Origin: Janthinobacterium sp. 67
GTDB lineage: Bacteria > Pseudomonadota > Gammaproteobacteria > Burkholderiales > Burkholderiaceae_D
Length of the DNA stretch: 64,000 nucleotides
Assembly (NCBI RefSeq): GCF_002797895.1
Contig: NZ_PGES01000001.1
Location: 992,001-1,056,000 of the forward strand
Direction: 5' to 3'
A model generated the notes under the pieces. That model did no database searches. It saw only the letters and a program-made list of their open reading frames with translations, and was not told the DNA's origin. Shown one piece after another: positions 26,524-36,410 of this stretch. Every line of letters begins with the position of its first letter. The stretch's first letter is position 1. A program made the translations under genes and the position numbers.

Positions 26524-26723
26524 CAGCGGTCTCGGCAATATCAAAATGCAATTTATATTTGTCATTTTGTACTTGCAAGCAAATTTCAACGTGTAATTTT
26601 GCCATCTAAAGGCGAATTTCTTCTGTTTTTTTGACTGTTGGTGGGAACTTCTTCAGTTCTCGTCTTGTCACAAGGCATTGGCTTCAGTCCGTCTCAACGG
26701 CGGCCGATGAACGTGAGGACACG

Positions 26724-27470
26724 ATGAGCTTTGAAGATGAACCTATTATTTCCTTCGACACGCCAGGCAGTTTCAGCGACCTGGTGGTGGGCGAGGGGCA
26801 GATCGACCCGGCCATGGAGCACGAGCTCGACCTGCAGCGCTTTCATATCCGCATGGCCAATTCGCGTGGCCGGCGCGAAGCGGCCAGCTTGCTGATCCGC
26901 AAGATGTACGGCTGGCGCGGTTATGCCGTCGATCCCGCCACGGCGCACGCGCTGAATAAAATCACGCTGTTTGCGGAAACGGCGGGCACCACCGTCGGCA
27001 CCATGACCTTGTGCCTCGACAATGACGAGACGGGCTTGCCCGCCGATGAAAACTTCCGCGACAAGCTCGACGTCCTGCGCGAGCAGGGCCGGCGCCTGTG
27101 CGAACCGTCGCGCCTGGCCATCGACAAGGGCGTGAGCAAGCGCGTGTTTGCGGCGCTGATTCATATCTCTTATATCTATGCCCACAATATTCACGGCTTT
27201 ACGGATTACGTAATCGAAGTCAACCCGCGCCATGTGGTGTTTTACAAGCGCATGCTGGGTTTCCAGGATTTCGGCGGCGAGCGCGAGTGCACCCGCGTGG
27301 GGGCGCCGGCCGTGCTGCTGCGACTGGACCTCGATTACATGGGGGCCCAGATCCGCAAATACGGTGGCCTGATGGAACAGCATGGGGGTGAACGGTCGTT
27401 TTACCCCTTTTTTTTTCCTACATGGGATGAGCCCGGTATTACCGACAGGCTGAGGCAGGGGCGCAACTGA
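26724..27470 (+). CDS. PEP-CTERM/exosortase system acyltransferase (FeeM-like N-acyl amino acid synthase family)
   Basis: A 248-residue GNAT-type protein of the exosortase-associated acyltransferase group (TIGR03694-like). Motifs include a YAVDPATAHALNKITLF core, EPSRLAIDKGVSKRVFAALIHISYIYAH, and IEVNPRHVVFYKRMLGF. FeeM relatives join long-chain acyl groups from acyl-ACP to an amino acid, so a lipid product linked to protein sorting is possible; this is inference. The ATG at 26724 follows GAGGACACG, a fair ribosome-binding site. A 200-bp AT-rich leader separates it from the export gene. It converges with the protease gene 4 bp away. Confidence 0.88.
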   Translation: MSFEDEPIISFDTPGSFSDLVVGEGQIDPAMEHELDLQRFHIRMANSRGRREAASLLIRKMYGWRGYAVDPATAHALNKITLFAETAGTTVGTMTLCLDNDETGLPADENFRDKLDVLREQGRRLCEPSRLAIDKGVSKRVFAALIHISYIYAHNIHGFTDYVIEVNPRHVVFYKRMLGFQDFGGERECTRVGAPAVLLRLDLDYMGAQIRKYGGLMEQHGGERSFYPFFFPTWDEPGITDRLRQGRN

Positions 27471-27474
27471 TTAT

Positions 27475-28245
27475 TCATTTATTTTTCAGCAAGATCGCCT
27501 GCATGTGGCTGCCCGGAATCGCGTAAGTGATGCCGCTGGGCGCGCTGATGGCCGCCTCTTTGAGGCCCTTGACGTACACCATGTTGACGATGCCGTAGAC
27601 GAGACCGGTCTCGGGATCGAACAAGGGGCTGCCGCTGCTGCCCGGATACGCCGTCGCGTCCAGCTGGAACACGGTGTACGGCGCCTTTTGCAGCTGCGCC
27701 AGGCGCCGCACGTCGAGACGCTGCGCGTTTTCGCTGGGCATGACCACCGGTGTCAGCGATGACACGGTGGCGCGGTGGGTCACGTGGTGCAAACCGAGCA
27801 AGGTACCCAGCGGAAACCCCGTAAACGCCATGGCCTGGCCTTCGCGCACCGTGGCCGCGTCGCCCAGCGCCAGGGCGGGTAGCGGCGCGCCCGCCAGGCG
27901 CAGCAGGGCCAGGTCGTGTTCCGTGTCGACCGCCTGGACCTTGGCAGGACGAAATTGCGCGGCCTCGCCCTGGCCCGTGAGTATGCCGATGACTTCGTTC
28001 GGATTGGCATCGATCAGTTTCTGTATCACATGGGCGCAAGTGAGCACGCTCAAGCCATCGCCCGCCACGAAGCCCGTGCCGATGAAATTCATGGGCGGCG
28101 TGCGTGTCTTTTGCAGGCTGCCCACGCCGACGATCGACGGTTTGACGCGTGCGATGACTTGCGCCAAGGTATCGTCGGCGTGGCACGGCGCGCCAGCCAG
28201 GAGCAGGGCCAGGCAGGACAGCAGGGCGGAGGACAAGAATTTCAT
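27475..28245 (-). CDS. Secreted trypsin-like serine protease
   Basis: A 256-residue protein with a signal peptide (about residues 1-23, ALLSCLALLLAGAPCHA) and an S1-type catalytic triad: His72 (LTCAHV), Asp111 (EHDLALLRL) and Ser204 (PGSSGSPLF). No PDZ domain follows, unlike HtrA/DegP. Its start overlaps the end of the polymerase gene by 4 bp (ATGA), so it is co-translated with the O-antigen-ligase-like protein. A role in processing an exosortase-system protein in the periplasm is a reasonable guess, not shown. Confidence 0.85.
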   Translation of the reverse strand: MKFLSSALLSCLALLLAGAPCHADDTLAQVIARVKPSIVGVGSLQKTRTPPMNFIGTGFVAGDGLSVLTCAHVIQKLIDANPNEVIGILTGQGEAAQFRPAKVQAVDTEHDLALLRLAGAPLPALALGDAATVREGQAMAFTGFPLGTLLGLHHVTHRATVSSLTPVVMPSENAQRLDVRRLAQLQKAPYTVFQLDATAYPGSSGSPLFDPETGLVYGIVNMVYVKGLKEAAISAPSGITYAIPGSHMQAILLKNK

Positions 28246-30707
28246 GGCGGCGCACTTTCAACGGTAGGAGGTGGCACGGGCTGCAACAGCGCGCGCAGCA
28301 GCATCAGATAGCACAGCAGGGCGATGCGCGGTACGTCGAGCAGGCTGTCGAACAGGCCGACGACGAGAAAACCCAGCAGGGCGGCGGCGCAGGCCAGCGC
28401 GCCGGAATCGCCGCGCGCGGCCTGGCGCAGCAGACGCATACCGGCCAGTACCAGCAGGGCCAGCATCGACAAGGCACCGCACCAGCCCGTTTCTATCAGC
28501 AAATGCAGGGCCATGCTCTTGACGTGCCATGGCAAGTGATGGTGGTCGCTGCTGAAAAACCAGTAATTATTGGCTTGCGTAAAGCCCCCGTTGGCGATCA
28601 ATTCCTCGCCGCCGGGTGCGCGCAAGCTCAGATTATCGACGTCGAGCACGGACGACGTGGCCGTGCCGCTGGCCGCCAGTTCCAGCTGCACGGGCGGACG
28701 CAGCAGCCAGGCACCCGCACCCAGCCAGGCGCTGTCGAACGGTACTTCATAGTGCTGCCATCCCTCCGGCGGGTTGCCAGGCGGCGGCGGGCGCAGGCGC
28801 AGCGGGACATTCACGCAGCCCTGGGCATACAGCAGTTGCCGCTGGCACAGGCGCGCCAGCAGCACGGGCATGGGTCCCGCTCGCCGCACGCCGAGCGCCA
28901 GGGTGTAGCGCGTGGACGGCTGCACGGGCAGCCGTTGCAGCAGCCGCAGCAGTTCGCCATAGCCGGCGCTGTAGCCGGGACTGGCCAGGCGCACATACCG
29001 GTTTCCTCCTGCCTCGGCGTACGCGATGCTGGCCGGCACCTCGCGCTGGGGATTGTGCCAGTAATACGTGGCGGGAAAGCTGCCTATGCCCATGCCGAAC
29101 AGGCGGTCGCCCCAGTCCGGCGGTTGCATGGCCAGCGCTTGCCGCCAATGGCGCAAGCGGCCTTGCATGTCGAAGGCCGTGGTGGCGAAGCGTTCGGTGG
29201 CGTAATAGCTGGCCGACACGGGTATGGCCAGCAGCAACAGGATGCCGGCCGCGCCCGCGATGCTGAGGCTGGCGCGGTCCAGCCGCCATAGCGGTGGGCG
29301 CAAGCGTCCGTTGCACAGCATCAGCATGGCTAGCAGCACGACCAGGCCGGCCGGCGGCAGGGCCGCAGGACCGGCCCAGTGCCAGCCTATCCAGGCGAGA
29401 TTGCATGCCAGCATGGTCCACGCCATCATCGCCAGCCCCAGCCTGGCCGCTCCTTTGTCAGTCTTGCCGCCGCCCGGCCATAGCGCGGCCACCAGCATCA
29501 CGGCGGCCAGCAGGAACAGGAAGTACGGGCCTTTCAGCCAGCCGGCCGTTTGCTGGCCGGCAGGTTCCGGCCACCAGGCGGCCAGCAAGCCCTGCAGACA
29601 CAGCGCGCACAGCAGGCTGGCCGGAGCCAGGCGCCACGGCAAGGGCCGCGCCGCCAGCACGAAACTGGCCGCGAGCAGCACGACGGCGGCAAGCAAGCCC
29701 CGGTAGCCGGCCAGGCTGAACATGTACACGAGCAGGATGGTGCCTGCGCCGGCCAGCAGCAGCCTCAGCAAGATTTTGCGCAGGGGCGGCCGGCCGGACG
29801 GGGGCCTTGCCGCACCGGGCGCCGTCCTCAGCGATTGCCAGAATGCCAGCAGCATGGCCGCCGCCAGGGCCGCGTACAAGCCCCGTGAAAAGGTGGTGAA
29901 TGCCGCGTGCAGGGCCAGGGCCAGCAGCAGCATGGCCAGCACCGCCTGCCAGCGGCTGCTGGCGCGCGCCAGCCACAGTGCCGCAAACGGCAGGCTCAGG
30001 GCCAGGTAGCCGTCCAGCGCGGCACCACCCGTGTGCATGGCGGAAAACGGCGCCGTGATGCGGTAGTCGCTCGACAAGTTCGACAGGCCGGGAAACACGG
30101 CCCGTTCCCACAGGGCGAACAGCGACACCATGGCCAGCCCGGCCAGCATGCCCGGCAGCGCGTAGCGGCGCAAGGCGGCAGTGTCCGCGTCGCGCAGCAG
30201 CAGCGGCAACAGCAGCATGCTCCAGGCCCAGGCCTTGCCCAGCCGCAAGCTGTTGTAGGGGCTCAGATAATTATCCCAGGCATTCACGTCCAGGGGCGCC
30301 AGCGGCAGCAGGCCGCGCAGCAGTGCCGCCAGCCAGGCCAGGCTGCACAGCAGCAGACAGGCGCGGGCGGCGGGCGAAAGCCGCGCCGCTGCCGGTTGGG
30401 CGACGCCGCCCAAACGCCAATAGCCGCAGGCCACCGTCAGCAACAGCAGCACGTCGATTTCTTCGAGGAAGAACCAGCCCGTCCATGGCGCCAGGTCCAG
30501 CACGGGCAGCAGGGCGGGCACGCAAAACAGCCAGCTGGCGGGACGCCAGCACAGCAGCAGGAAGTAGGCGGGCAGCAGGGCGGCAAACAACAGGCCGGGC
30601 CAGCCGTGGCCCAGCGGATAATGGCGCAAGGCCAGCACGCAGGCCGCGCCCGCCAGCAAGGCCAGCGGCCGCGCTGCCAGGCCGGGCATGGCAGCGTGCA
30701 CAGCCAT
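28242..30707 (-). CDS. O-antigen-ligase-like polymerase with large extracytoplasmic insert
   Basis: An 821-residue polytopic membrane protein with about 12 helices. The O-antigen ligase/polymerase region includes SSDYRITAPFSAMHTGGAALDGYLALSLPF, TFSRGLYAAL and FGMGIGSFPATYYWHNP. Between the last two helix groups (about residues 560-730) is a beta-rich segment with the lectin-like features SVLDVDNLSLRAPGGEELIANGGF, followed by a His-rich SSDHHHLPWHVKSM. It is expected to polymerise or ligate lipid-linked repeat units at the periplasmic face. It follows prsT by 3 bp and is coupled to the protease. The exact reaction is unknown. Confidence 0.82.
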   Translation of the reverse strand: MAVHAAMPGLAARPLALLAGAACVLALRHYPLGHGWPGLLFAALLPAYFLLLCWRPASWLFCVPALLPVLDLAPWTGWFFLEEIDVLLLLTVACGYWRLGGVAQPAAARLSPAARACLLLCSLAWLAALLRGLLPLAPLDVNAWDNYLSPYNSLRLGKAWAWSMLLLPLLLRDADTAALRRYALPGMLAGLAMVSLFALWERAVFPGLSNLSSDYRITAPFSAMHTGGAALDGYLALSLPFAALWLARASSRWQAVLAMLLLALALHAAFTTFSRGLYAALAAAMLLAFWQSLRTAPGAARPPSGRPPLRKILLRLLLAGAGTILLVYMFSLAGYRGLLAAVVLLAASFVLAARPLPWRLAPASLLCALCLQGLLAAWWPEPAGQQTAGWLKGPYFLFLLAAVMLVAALWPGGGKTDKGAARLGLAMMAWTMLACNLAWIGWHWAGPAALPPAGLVVLLAMLMLCNGRLRPPLWRLDRASLSIAGAAGILLLLAIPVSASYYATERFATTAFDMQGRLRHWRQALAMQPPDWGDRLFGMGIGSFPATYYWHNPQREVPASIAYAEAGGNRYVRLASPGYSAGYGELLRLLQRLPVQPSTRYTLALGVRRAGPMPVLLARLCQRQLLYAQGCVNVPLRLRPPPPGNPPEGWQHYEVPFDSAWLGAGAWLLRPPVQLELAASGTATSSVLDVDNLSLRAPGGEELIANGGFTQANNYWFFSSDHHHLPWHVKSMALHLLIETGWCGALSMLALLVLAGMRLLRQAARGDSGALACAAALLGFLVVGLFDSLLDVPRIALLCYLMLLRALLQPVPPPTVESAPP

Positions 30708-30710
30708 GGC

Positions 30711-33494
30711 TTACAGCTGGGTCAGCAAGGCTTGCGCCTCGGCCCGCTGTGGAAAATCCTTGTTGGCGGCCAGCAGTTGTTCCAGTTGCTTGCGCGCGCC
30801 CCCCTTGTCGCCCGATTTTGCCAGCGCCGCGCCCAGGTGGTACTGCACTTCAGGCGACTTAGGCGCCAGTTCCGCCGCCTTGCGCAGCAGCGCCGTGGCG
30901 CGCTTGACGTCGCCTTGTTGCAGCACGATCCAGCCCAGGGTGTCGAGCACGGCGGGATTGCCGGGCGCCAGCTTCAGTGCCTGCTCGGCCGTGGCCTGCG
31001 CGCGCGGATCTTTTTCCTGCTGATACGCCCAGGCCAGGTCGTTCAGCGCCACCACGTTGTCTGTGTCCTTGGCAACAACATACTGGAAATGCTCGATGGC
31101 GGCACGGTACTGTTTGGCCGCCAGCCGGGTGCCTGCCAGGTAGGTGCGCGTCGGCAAGTCTTCCGGATGCGCCTTCAGCCAGGTGGCCATGCGCGCATCG
31201 GCTTCGCGCTCCTGCCCGGACGCCTGCAAGGCGCGGTACAGCTGCACCTGCAAGGGGCCGATGGGGCTGATGCCGAAGGCGTGCTGGTACAGCTTGACGG
31301 CTTGCTGCGGCTGCTTTTGCTCCATCAGCACGTCGCCCTCGAGCTTGTAGCCGGCCGCCAGCTTGGGCTGCTGTTCCTGCACTTGCCGCGCCACGGCCAG
31401 GGCCTCGCGTTGCCGGTTCAGATTCAGCAGCATCGCCACTTCGACCACGCGCGCTTCGAGCAGCGATGGGTCAAGCACTTGCGCCCGCTTGACGGCTTGC
31501 AGCGCATTATGATGGTCGCCCAAGGCCAGATGCAGGCTGGCGATGCGCATCTGCAAGGGCGCGGACGTCGTTTGCAGGCTGGCCAGCTTGTTGTAGCTGT
31601 CGAGCGCGGCCTGCGCCTGGCCCGCGCTGTATTCCACCTGCGCGCGCAGTGCCAGCGCATCGGCGTCGCCCGGATGGCCCGTTTGCAAGGTGCGCGCCAG
31701 TTCCAGCGCCTTGTCGGGCGCGCCCGTCTTCAGGTAAAAGTTACTGAGCAGCAGGGCCGGCGCGACGGCGTCCGGATTGTCGCGGTGGGCCCGTTCGAGC
31801 CAGCGGCCCGCCTCGTCCGTCTTCCCCTGCGACGCGGCCAGCTTGGCCAGCGCGGCGCACAGGTCGGCATTTTTCGGCGCCTTCGCCAGCGCCTTTTCGA
31901 AGCGCTGTTTCGCCTGCTCCGGCTTTTTCTCGGCCAGGTCGATCTGCGCGAGGTTGTTCAGGGCGGGTAAATAGACGGGGTCCATGCCCAAAGCTTGCTC
32001 GAAACTGGCGCGCGCGGCCGGCAAGTCGCGCAAGGCCAGGTAGACGCCGCCTTTCAGGTTCAGCAGCAAGGGATTCGTGCCTTTCTGCTGCTCTTCCATC
32101 ATCTTGACGCTGGCCAGGGCCTTGTCGTTCTGCTTGTTGCGCAGCAAGGTCATCACCAGCATGGTGCCCGCCTGCGGCGTGCTCTTGTCGAGCATGGTGG
32201 CGCGTTCCAGCTCATTGATGGCGCGGCTGTTCTCGCCCATGCCCAGCCGGCTGATGCCCAGGGCCGCGTGCAGTTTGGCCGTGTCCGGCGCCAGGGTGCT
32301 GGCCTGTTCGAAATACGCGGTCGCCTTGTCGTAGCGGCGTGCGCGCAAGTTCGCTTCACCGGCCAGTGACAGCAATTCCACGTCTTCCGGAAAGGCGGCC
32401 AGCATCGGTTGCAGCAAGTCGATGGCCGCGTCGGTATTGCCACGCATCAATTCGATCGACGCCATCATCTTGACGGCATACAAGTGTCTGGGATACACGG
32501 CGAGGAAGCGCCGCAGGTAGTTTTCCGCCTGGGCCGGCGAGCCGAGCGCCAGTTGCACGGCGCCGGCCAGCAGGATGGACGGCATGTGGTCGGGCGCCGC
32601 CTTGAGCACCAGTTGCAAGGCTTGCAAGGCCGCCTTGTTCTTGCCCTGGCGAAAATCGAGCAGGGCCTGAGCTTGCAGCAAGCCCAGGCTGTTGGGCGCC
32701 GTCTTGCGCGCCGTGGCCAGCTGCGCGCCCGCTTCCAGATAGCGGTTTTCCACGATATCGAGGTTGGCCAGGTCGATATGGGCCTGGGTATTGTCCGGTT
32801 TTATCTTGAGTATCTGCATGTAGGCGAGCCGCGCCGCCGCGTTCTTGCCTTGCAGGCGCAGCAGGTCGCCCTGCAGGCGCAAGGCGTCGAGGCTGGCGGG
32901 CGCGCTTTTCAAGGCTTGCGCCAGCAGCAGTTCGGCCGCCGGCACCTGCTGGTCCAGCGCCGCCAGGCGCGCCAGGCCCAGCAAGGCATCGACCTGGTCC
33001 GGATGGGCTTCGAGCAGGCGCGCGTACAGGGCGCGCGCCTCGTCCCGGCGGCCCAGCGCCAGCAGGGCGTCGCCGCGCAAGGCCAGCACGCTGGCGGGCT
33101 GCGCCGCATCGTCGGTGATCTCGGCCAGGACCTTGTCGAACTGGCCCAGCATCAGCCACGTCTTGCCCAGCAAGGGCATCACCTGCTGCGGCGCCAGGCC
33201 CAGCGACTTTGCCCTGCGCAATTCCTTTTCGGCCGACAAGGCCTCGCCCGTGTCGATATAGATGCTGCCCAGCAGCAAGCGCGCGGCCGCGTTGTCCGGC
33301 TCCTTTTGCAGCAGGTTCTTCAACTGGATGATGGCGGCCCGCGCCTCGCCTTTCTGCCGGTATTGCTGCGCGTCGGCCAGCAGGGTCTCGCTGCTCTGCG
33401 TGCCGTGGCAAGCCGTCAGCAGGGGCAGCAGCAGGGTGCAGCACAGCGCGGCGGCCGGCAGGCTGGGGAAAGGGCGGGGCAGGGAACGGGCCAT
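30711..33494 (-). CDS. prsT: XrtA/PEP-CTERM system TPR lipoprotein PrsT
   Basis: A 927-residue periplasmic TPR protein (TIGR02917-like). The signal peptide ends in the lipobox LLTAC, followed by about 20 tandem TPR units, e.g. LLADAQQYRQKGEARAAIIQ and NPAVLDTLGWIVLQQGDVKRA. PrsT is a hallmark of XrtA systems; usually it lies next to prsK/prsR, which are absent here. The start at 33494 (GGAG ten bases upstream) gives a signal peptide directly; the open frame to 33554 does not. First gene of an operon prsT-polymerase-protease. Confidence 0.93.
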   Translation of the reverse strand: MARSLPRPFPSLPAAALCCTLLLPLLTACHGTQSSETLLADAQQYRQKGEARAAIIQLKNLLQKEPDNAAARLLLGSIYIDTGEALSAEKELRRAKSLGLAPQQVMPLLGKTWLMLGQFDKVLAEITDDAAQPASVLALRGDALLALGRRDEARALYARLLEAHPDQVDALLGLARLAALDQQVPAAELLLAQALKSAPASLDALRLQGDLLRLQGKNAAARLAYMQILKIKPDNTQAHIDLANLDIVENRYLEAGAQLATARKTAPNSLGLLQAQALLDFRQGKNKAALQALQLVLKAAPDHMPSILLAGAVQLALGSPAQAENYLRRFLAVYPRHLYAVKMMASIELMRGNTDAAIDLLQPMLAAFPEDVELLSLAGEANLRARRYDKATAYFEQASTLAPDTAKLHAALGISRLGMGENSRAINELERATMLDKSTPQAGTMLVMTLLRNKQNDKALASVKMMEEQQKGTNPLLLNLKGGVYLALRDLPAARASFEQALGMDPVYLPALNNLAQIDLAEKKPEQAKQRFEKALAKAPKNADLCAALAKLAASQGKTDEAGRWLERAHRDNPDAVAPALLLSNFYLKTGAPDKALELARTLQTGHPGDADALALRAQVEYSAGQAQAALDSYNKLASLQTTSAPLQMRIASLHLALGDHHNALQAVKRAQVLDPSLLEARVVEVAMLLNLNRQREALAVARQVQEQQPKLAAGYKLEGDVLMEQKQPQQAVKLYQHAFGISPIGPLQVQLYRALQASGQEREADARMATWLKAHPEDLPTRTYLAGTRLAAKQYRAAIEHFQYVVAKDTDNVVALNDLAWAYQQEKDPRAQATAEQALKLAPGNPAVLDTLGWIVLQQGDVKRATALLRKAAELAPKSPEVQYHLGAALAKSGDKGGARKQLEQLLAANKDFPQRAEAQALLTQL

Positions 33495-33735
33495 GGAAGT
33501 CTCCGGTAGCGGCGTGCGTGGACGATGAGCCGATTCGCGATGGGCGATGGGCATGGTCTAGCTTAAAAAGATGGCCGCCGCTCTCCTTGATTGCGCTCAA
33601 CAAGCCGCCGATTGTCCGCGTGCATGCTGGCCGCCGCCCCGTGTTTCTTGTTCCCGCTCAAGAATGGTCAAACCGGCAACCGTAGAATTTCCCGGACGGC
33701 GATGCTCGGGCCGCAACCATTCGGAGCACATGCAT

Positions 33736-35043
33736 ATGGATAACAAGGCGGATAGCAAGATGGGCAGTGTAGTGGCGGTGGTCGGGCTCGGTTACGTGGG
33801 CCTGCAGCTGGCCGTGGCGTTCGGCATGCGCCAGCGCACGATCGGCTTTGATTTGTCGGCACGCAAGGTGGAAAGCTACCGGCGCCATGTCGACCCGACG
33901 GGCGAAGTGAGTACGGAACAGCTGCGCGCGGCGCAATGGCTGAGCGTCGGCTGCGACCCGGCCGAGTTGCAACTGGCCGATTTCATCGTCGTGGCCGTAC
34001 CCACGCCCGTCGACAGCGCGCACAATCCCGATTTTTCGGCCCTGGCCGGCGCCAGCGCGGCGGTCGGCCGCCACATGCGGCGCGGCGCCATCGTCATCTA
34101 CGAGTCCACCGTGTATCCGGGCGCGACCGAAGAGATCTGCATTCCCATCCTCGAGCAGCAGTCGGGCTTGCGCTGGAAGGAAGACTTCCATGTGGGCTTT
34201 TCGCCCGAGCGCATCAACCCCGGCGACAAAGACCATACCTTGCACAGCATCCGCAAGGTGGTGTCGGGCGACGACGACGCCACCCTGGACCAGGTGGCCG
34301 CCCTGTACGAAGGCGTGGTCGAGGCTGGCGTGCACCGGGCGTCGAGCATCAAGGTGGCCGAGGCGGCCAAGGTGATCGAAAACACGCAGCGCGACCTGAA
34401 CATCGCGCTGATGAATGAACTGGCCATCATCTTCGACCGCATCGGCATCGACACCCTCGAAGTGCTGCAGGCGGCGGGCACGAAATGGAATTTCCTGCCA
34501 TTCCGGCCCGGGCTGGTGGGTGGGCACTGCATCGGCGTCGACCCCTACTATTTGACGCACAAGGCGGAAATGCTGGGCTACCACCCGCACGTGATCCTGG
34601 CCGGGCGCCGCATCAATGACGGCATGGCCAAGTTCGTGGCGGAAAAGACGATCAAGGAAATGGTGCGCGCCGGCTTCAAACTGAAGGGTTCGCATGTCAA
34701 CGTGCTGGGCCTGACCTTCAAGGAAAATTGCCCGGACCTGCGCAACTCGAAAGTGGTCGACATGATCCACGAACTGCAATCGTACGGCGTGCAGGTGCAC
34801 GTGCACGACCCCGTCGCCGATGGCCGCGAAGCGTTGGAAGAATATGGTCTAACCTTGGAAAGCTGGGAGCAGCTGCCGCAGGCCGAAGCCATCATCAGCG
34901 CCGTCTCGCACCAGGCCCTGCTGGCCCGCCCGCTGGCCGACTTTCAGGCCAAGGTGCTGGAAAACGGCTGCTTCATCGACATCAAGTCGCATTTCGACGC
35001 CCGTCCGCTGGAAGACGGCGGCTTGCACGTGTGGCGGCTGTGA
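33736..35043 (+). CDS. UDP-N-acetylhexosamine 6-dehydrogenase (WbpA/TviB-like)
   Basis: A 435-residue nucleotide-sugar dehydrogenase. [16 protein letters not shown] is the NAD site, [23 protein letters not shown] and [12 protein letters not shown] follow, and [20 protein letters not shown] carries the catalytic Cys. It is closest to TviB/WbpA enzymes that oxidise UDP-GlcNAc to UDP-GlcNAc-uronic acid, judged from the [14 protein letters not shown] and [21 protein letters not shown] blocks. The ATG at 33736 has GGAG nine bases upstream; ATG 33730 is also possible. It is divergent from prsT and overlaps the epimerase start by one base. Confidence 0.9.
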   Translation: MDNKADSKMGSVVAVVGLGYVGLQLAVAFGMRQRTIGFDLSARKVESYRRHVDPTGEVSTEQLRAAQWLSVGCDPAELQLADFIVVAVPTPVDSAHNPDFSALAGASAAVGRHMRRGAIVIYESTVYPGATEEICIPILEQQSGLRWKEDFHVGFSPERINPGDKDHTLHSIRKVVSGDDDATLDQVAALYEGVVEAGVHRASSIKVAEAAKVIENTQRDLNIALMNELAIIFDRIGIDTLEVLQAAGTKWNFLPFRPGLVGGHCIGVDPYYLTHKAEMLGYHPHVILAGRRINDGMAKFVAEKTIKEMVRAGFKLKGSHVNVLGLTFKENCPDLRNSKVVDMIHELQSYGVQVHVHDPVADGREALEEYGLTLESWEQLPQAEAIISAVSHQALLARPLADFQAKVLENGCFIDIKSHFDARPLEDGGLHVWRL

Positions 35044-36266
35044 TGGCGGCCGATACCTTCGAGCGGGCGGCCAGCATGGCGCACTCCGTTGGCGGCCCCG
35101 CTTCCGGCGCCTACGCGCAAGCCTGCGCGCAGCTGGCGCAAACGCCGCGCCGCTGGCTGGTGACGGGCGTGGCCGGCTTCATCGGTTCGCACCTGCTGGA
35201 AACCTTGCTGAACCTGGGGCAGGAAGTGCGCGGCCTCGATAATTTCATGACGGGCCACCGCCACAACCTGGAACAGGTGCGCGCCGGCGTGGGGGAGCAG
35301 GCGTGGCGCCGCTTCACCTTCATCGAAGGCGATATCCGCGACCCGCAAGCGTGCGCGCGCGCGTGCGGCGCGCCGGCGCAGGCCGCCAGCGTGGGAGGTG
35401 GTGAGGCAGACGGCAAGGCGGACGCTGCCGATGGTGGCGGGGGGAGCGGGGGCAGCCTGGCCGAGCGCGGCGGCCGTGACTATCCGGGCGGGCCCGTCGC
35501 CGTCGACTTCGTGCTGCACCAGGCGGCGCTCGGTTCCGTCTCGCGCTCGCTGGAAGACCCCTTGCTGTGCCATGCCGTCAATGTCAGCGGCTTCCTGAAC
35601 ATGCTGGCCGCCGCGCGCGCGGCGGGCGTGCAGCGCTTCGTGTATGCGGCCTCGAGCGCCACGTATGGCGACCATCCGGCCTTGCCAAAAGTGGAACAGC
35701 ACATCGGCGCACCCCTTTCGCCGTATGCCTTGAGCAAATATGTCAATGAACTGTACGCGCAAGTGTACGCGCGCTGCTACGCCATGCAGACGGTGGGACT
35801 GCGCTACTTCAATGTCTTCGGCCCGCGCCAGGATCCGCTGGGCGCCTACGCGGCCGTCATTCCCCGCTGGATCGCCGCCATGCTGGACAACGAGGCCGTG
35901 CATATCCATGGCGACGGCGCCACCAGCCGTGACTTTTGCTTCGTGCACAATGCCGTGCAAGCCAATATCCTCGCCGCCACCGGCACCGACCCGGCAGCCG
36001 TGAACCAGGTCTACAACGTGGCCGTCAACGCCCGCACCAGCCTGACCGAGTTGCACGCCACCATGCAACAGATGCTGCTTGCGGCCCGCCCGCAGCACGT
36101 GCCGCTCGCGCCGCGCTATGGCGAGTTCCGCGCCGGCGACGTGCGCCATTCCCAGGCGGACATCGCCAAGGCGGCCCGCCTGCTCGGTTACGCTCCCACG
36201 CACACCCTGGCGCAAGGCTTGCGACAGACCATCGCCTGGTACGTGGCGCAGGCTGGCCGGGCCTGA
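35043..36266 (+). CDS. NAD-dependent UDP-HexNAc(A) 4-epimerase (WbpP/TviC-like) with Gly-rich insert
   Basis: A 407-residue extended SDR epimerase. [17 protein letters not shown] is the NAD site, [31 protein letters not shown] and [14 protein letters not shown] (Tyr-x3-Lys) are catalytic segments, and [12 protein letters not shown] is characteristic of WbpP/TviC. With the preceding dehydrogenase it would make UDP-GalNAcA from UDP-GlcNAc, as in Vi-antigen synthesis. Unusual: residues about 108-150 hold a low-complexity Gly/Ala-rich stretch (including [18 protein letters not shown]) between the GDIRD motif and VDFVLHQ, where homologues have only a few residues. Confidence 0.88.
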   Translation: MAADTFERAASMAHSVGGPASGAYAQACAQLAQTPRRWLVTGVAGFIGSHLLETLLNLGQEVRGLDNFMTGHRHNLEQVRAGVGEQAWRRFTFIEGDIRDPQACARACGAPAQAASVGGGEADGKADAADGGGGSGGSLAERGGRDYPGGPVAVDFVLHQAALGSVSRSLEDPLLCHAVNVSGFLNMLAAARAAGVQRFVYAASSATYGDHPALPKVEQHIGAPLSPYALSKYVNELYAQVYARCYAMQTVGLRYFNVFGPRQDPLGAYAAVIPRWIAAMLDNEAVHIHGDGATSRDFCFVHNAVQANILAATGTDPAAVNQVYNVAVNARTSLTELHATMQQMLLAARPQHVPLAPRYGEFRAGDVRHSQADIAKAARLLGYAPTHTLAQGLRQTIAWYVAQAGRA

Positions 36267-36410
36267 GACCGGCTGTGACTGGCCTGACACTGGCCTGTGA
36301 CTGGCAGTGAACCACTGTCGTGCCACATATGCACGCTCGAGCCCGATACACGCACCCGCGGCCAGGCACAGACGCCGTACATTTGCCCCAAGACTCCTGG
36401 CGGGCGCCGT
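36267..36410. other. Intergenic, short direct repeats
   Basis: A 144-bp gap between the convergent epimerase and spoVR genes. CTGTGACTGGC occurs twice and CTGGCCTG twice between 36270 and 36307. No clear hairpin with a T-run is seen. Confidence 0.4.
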
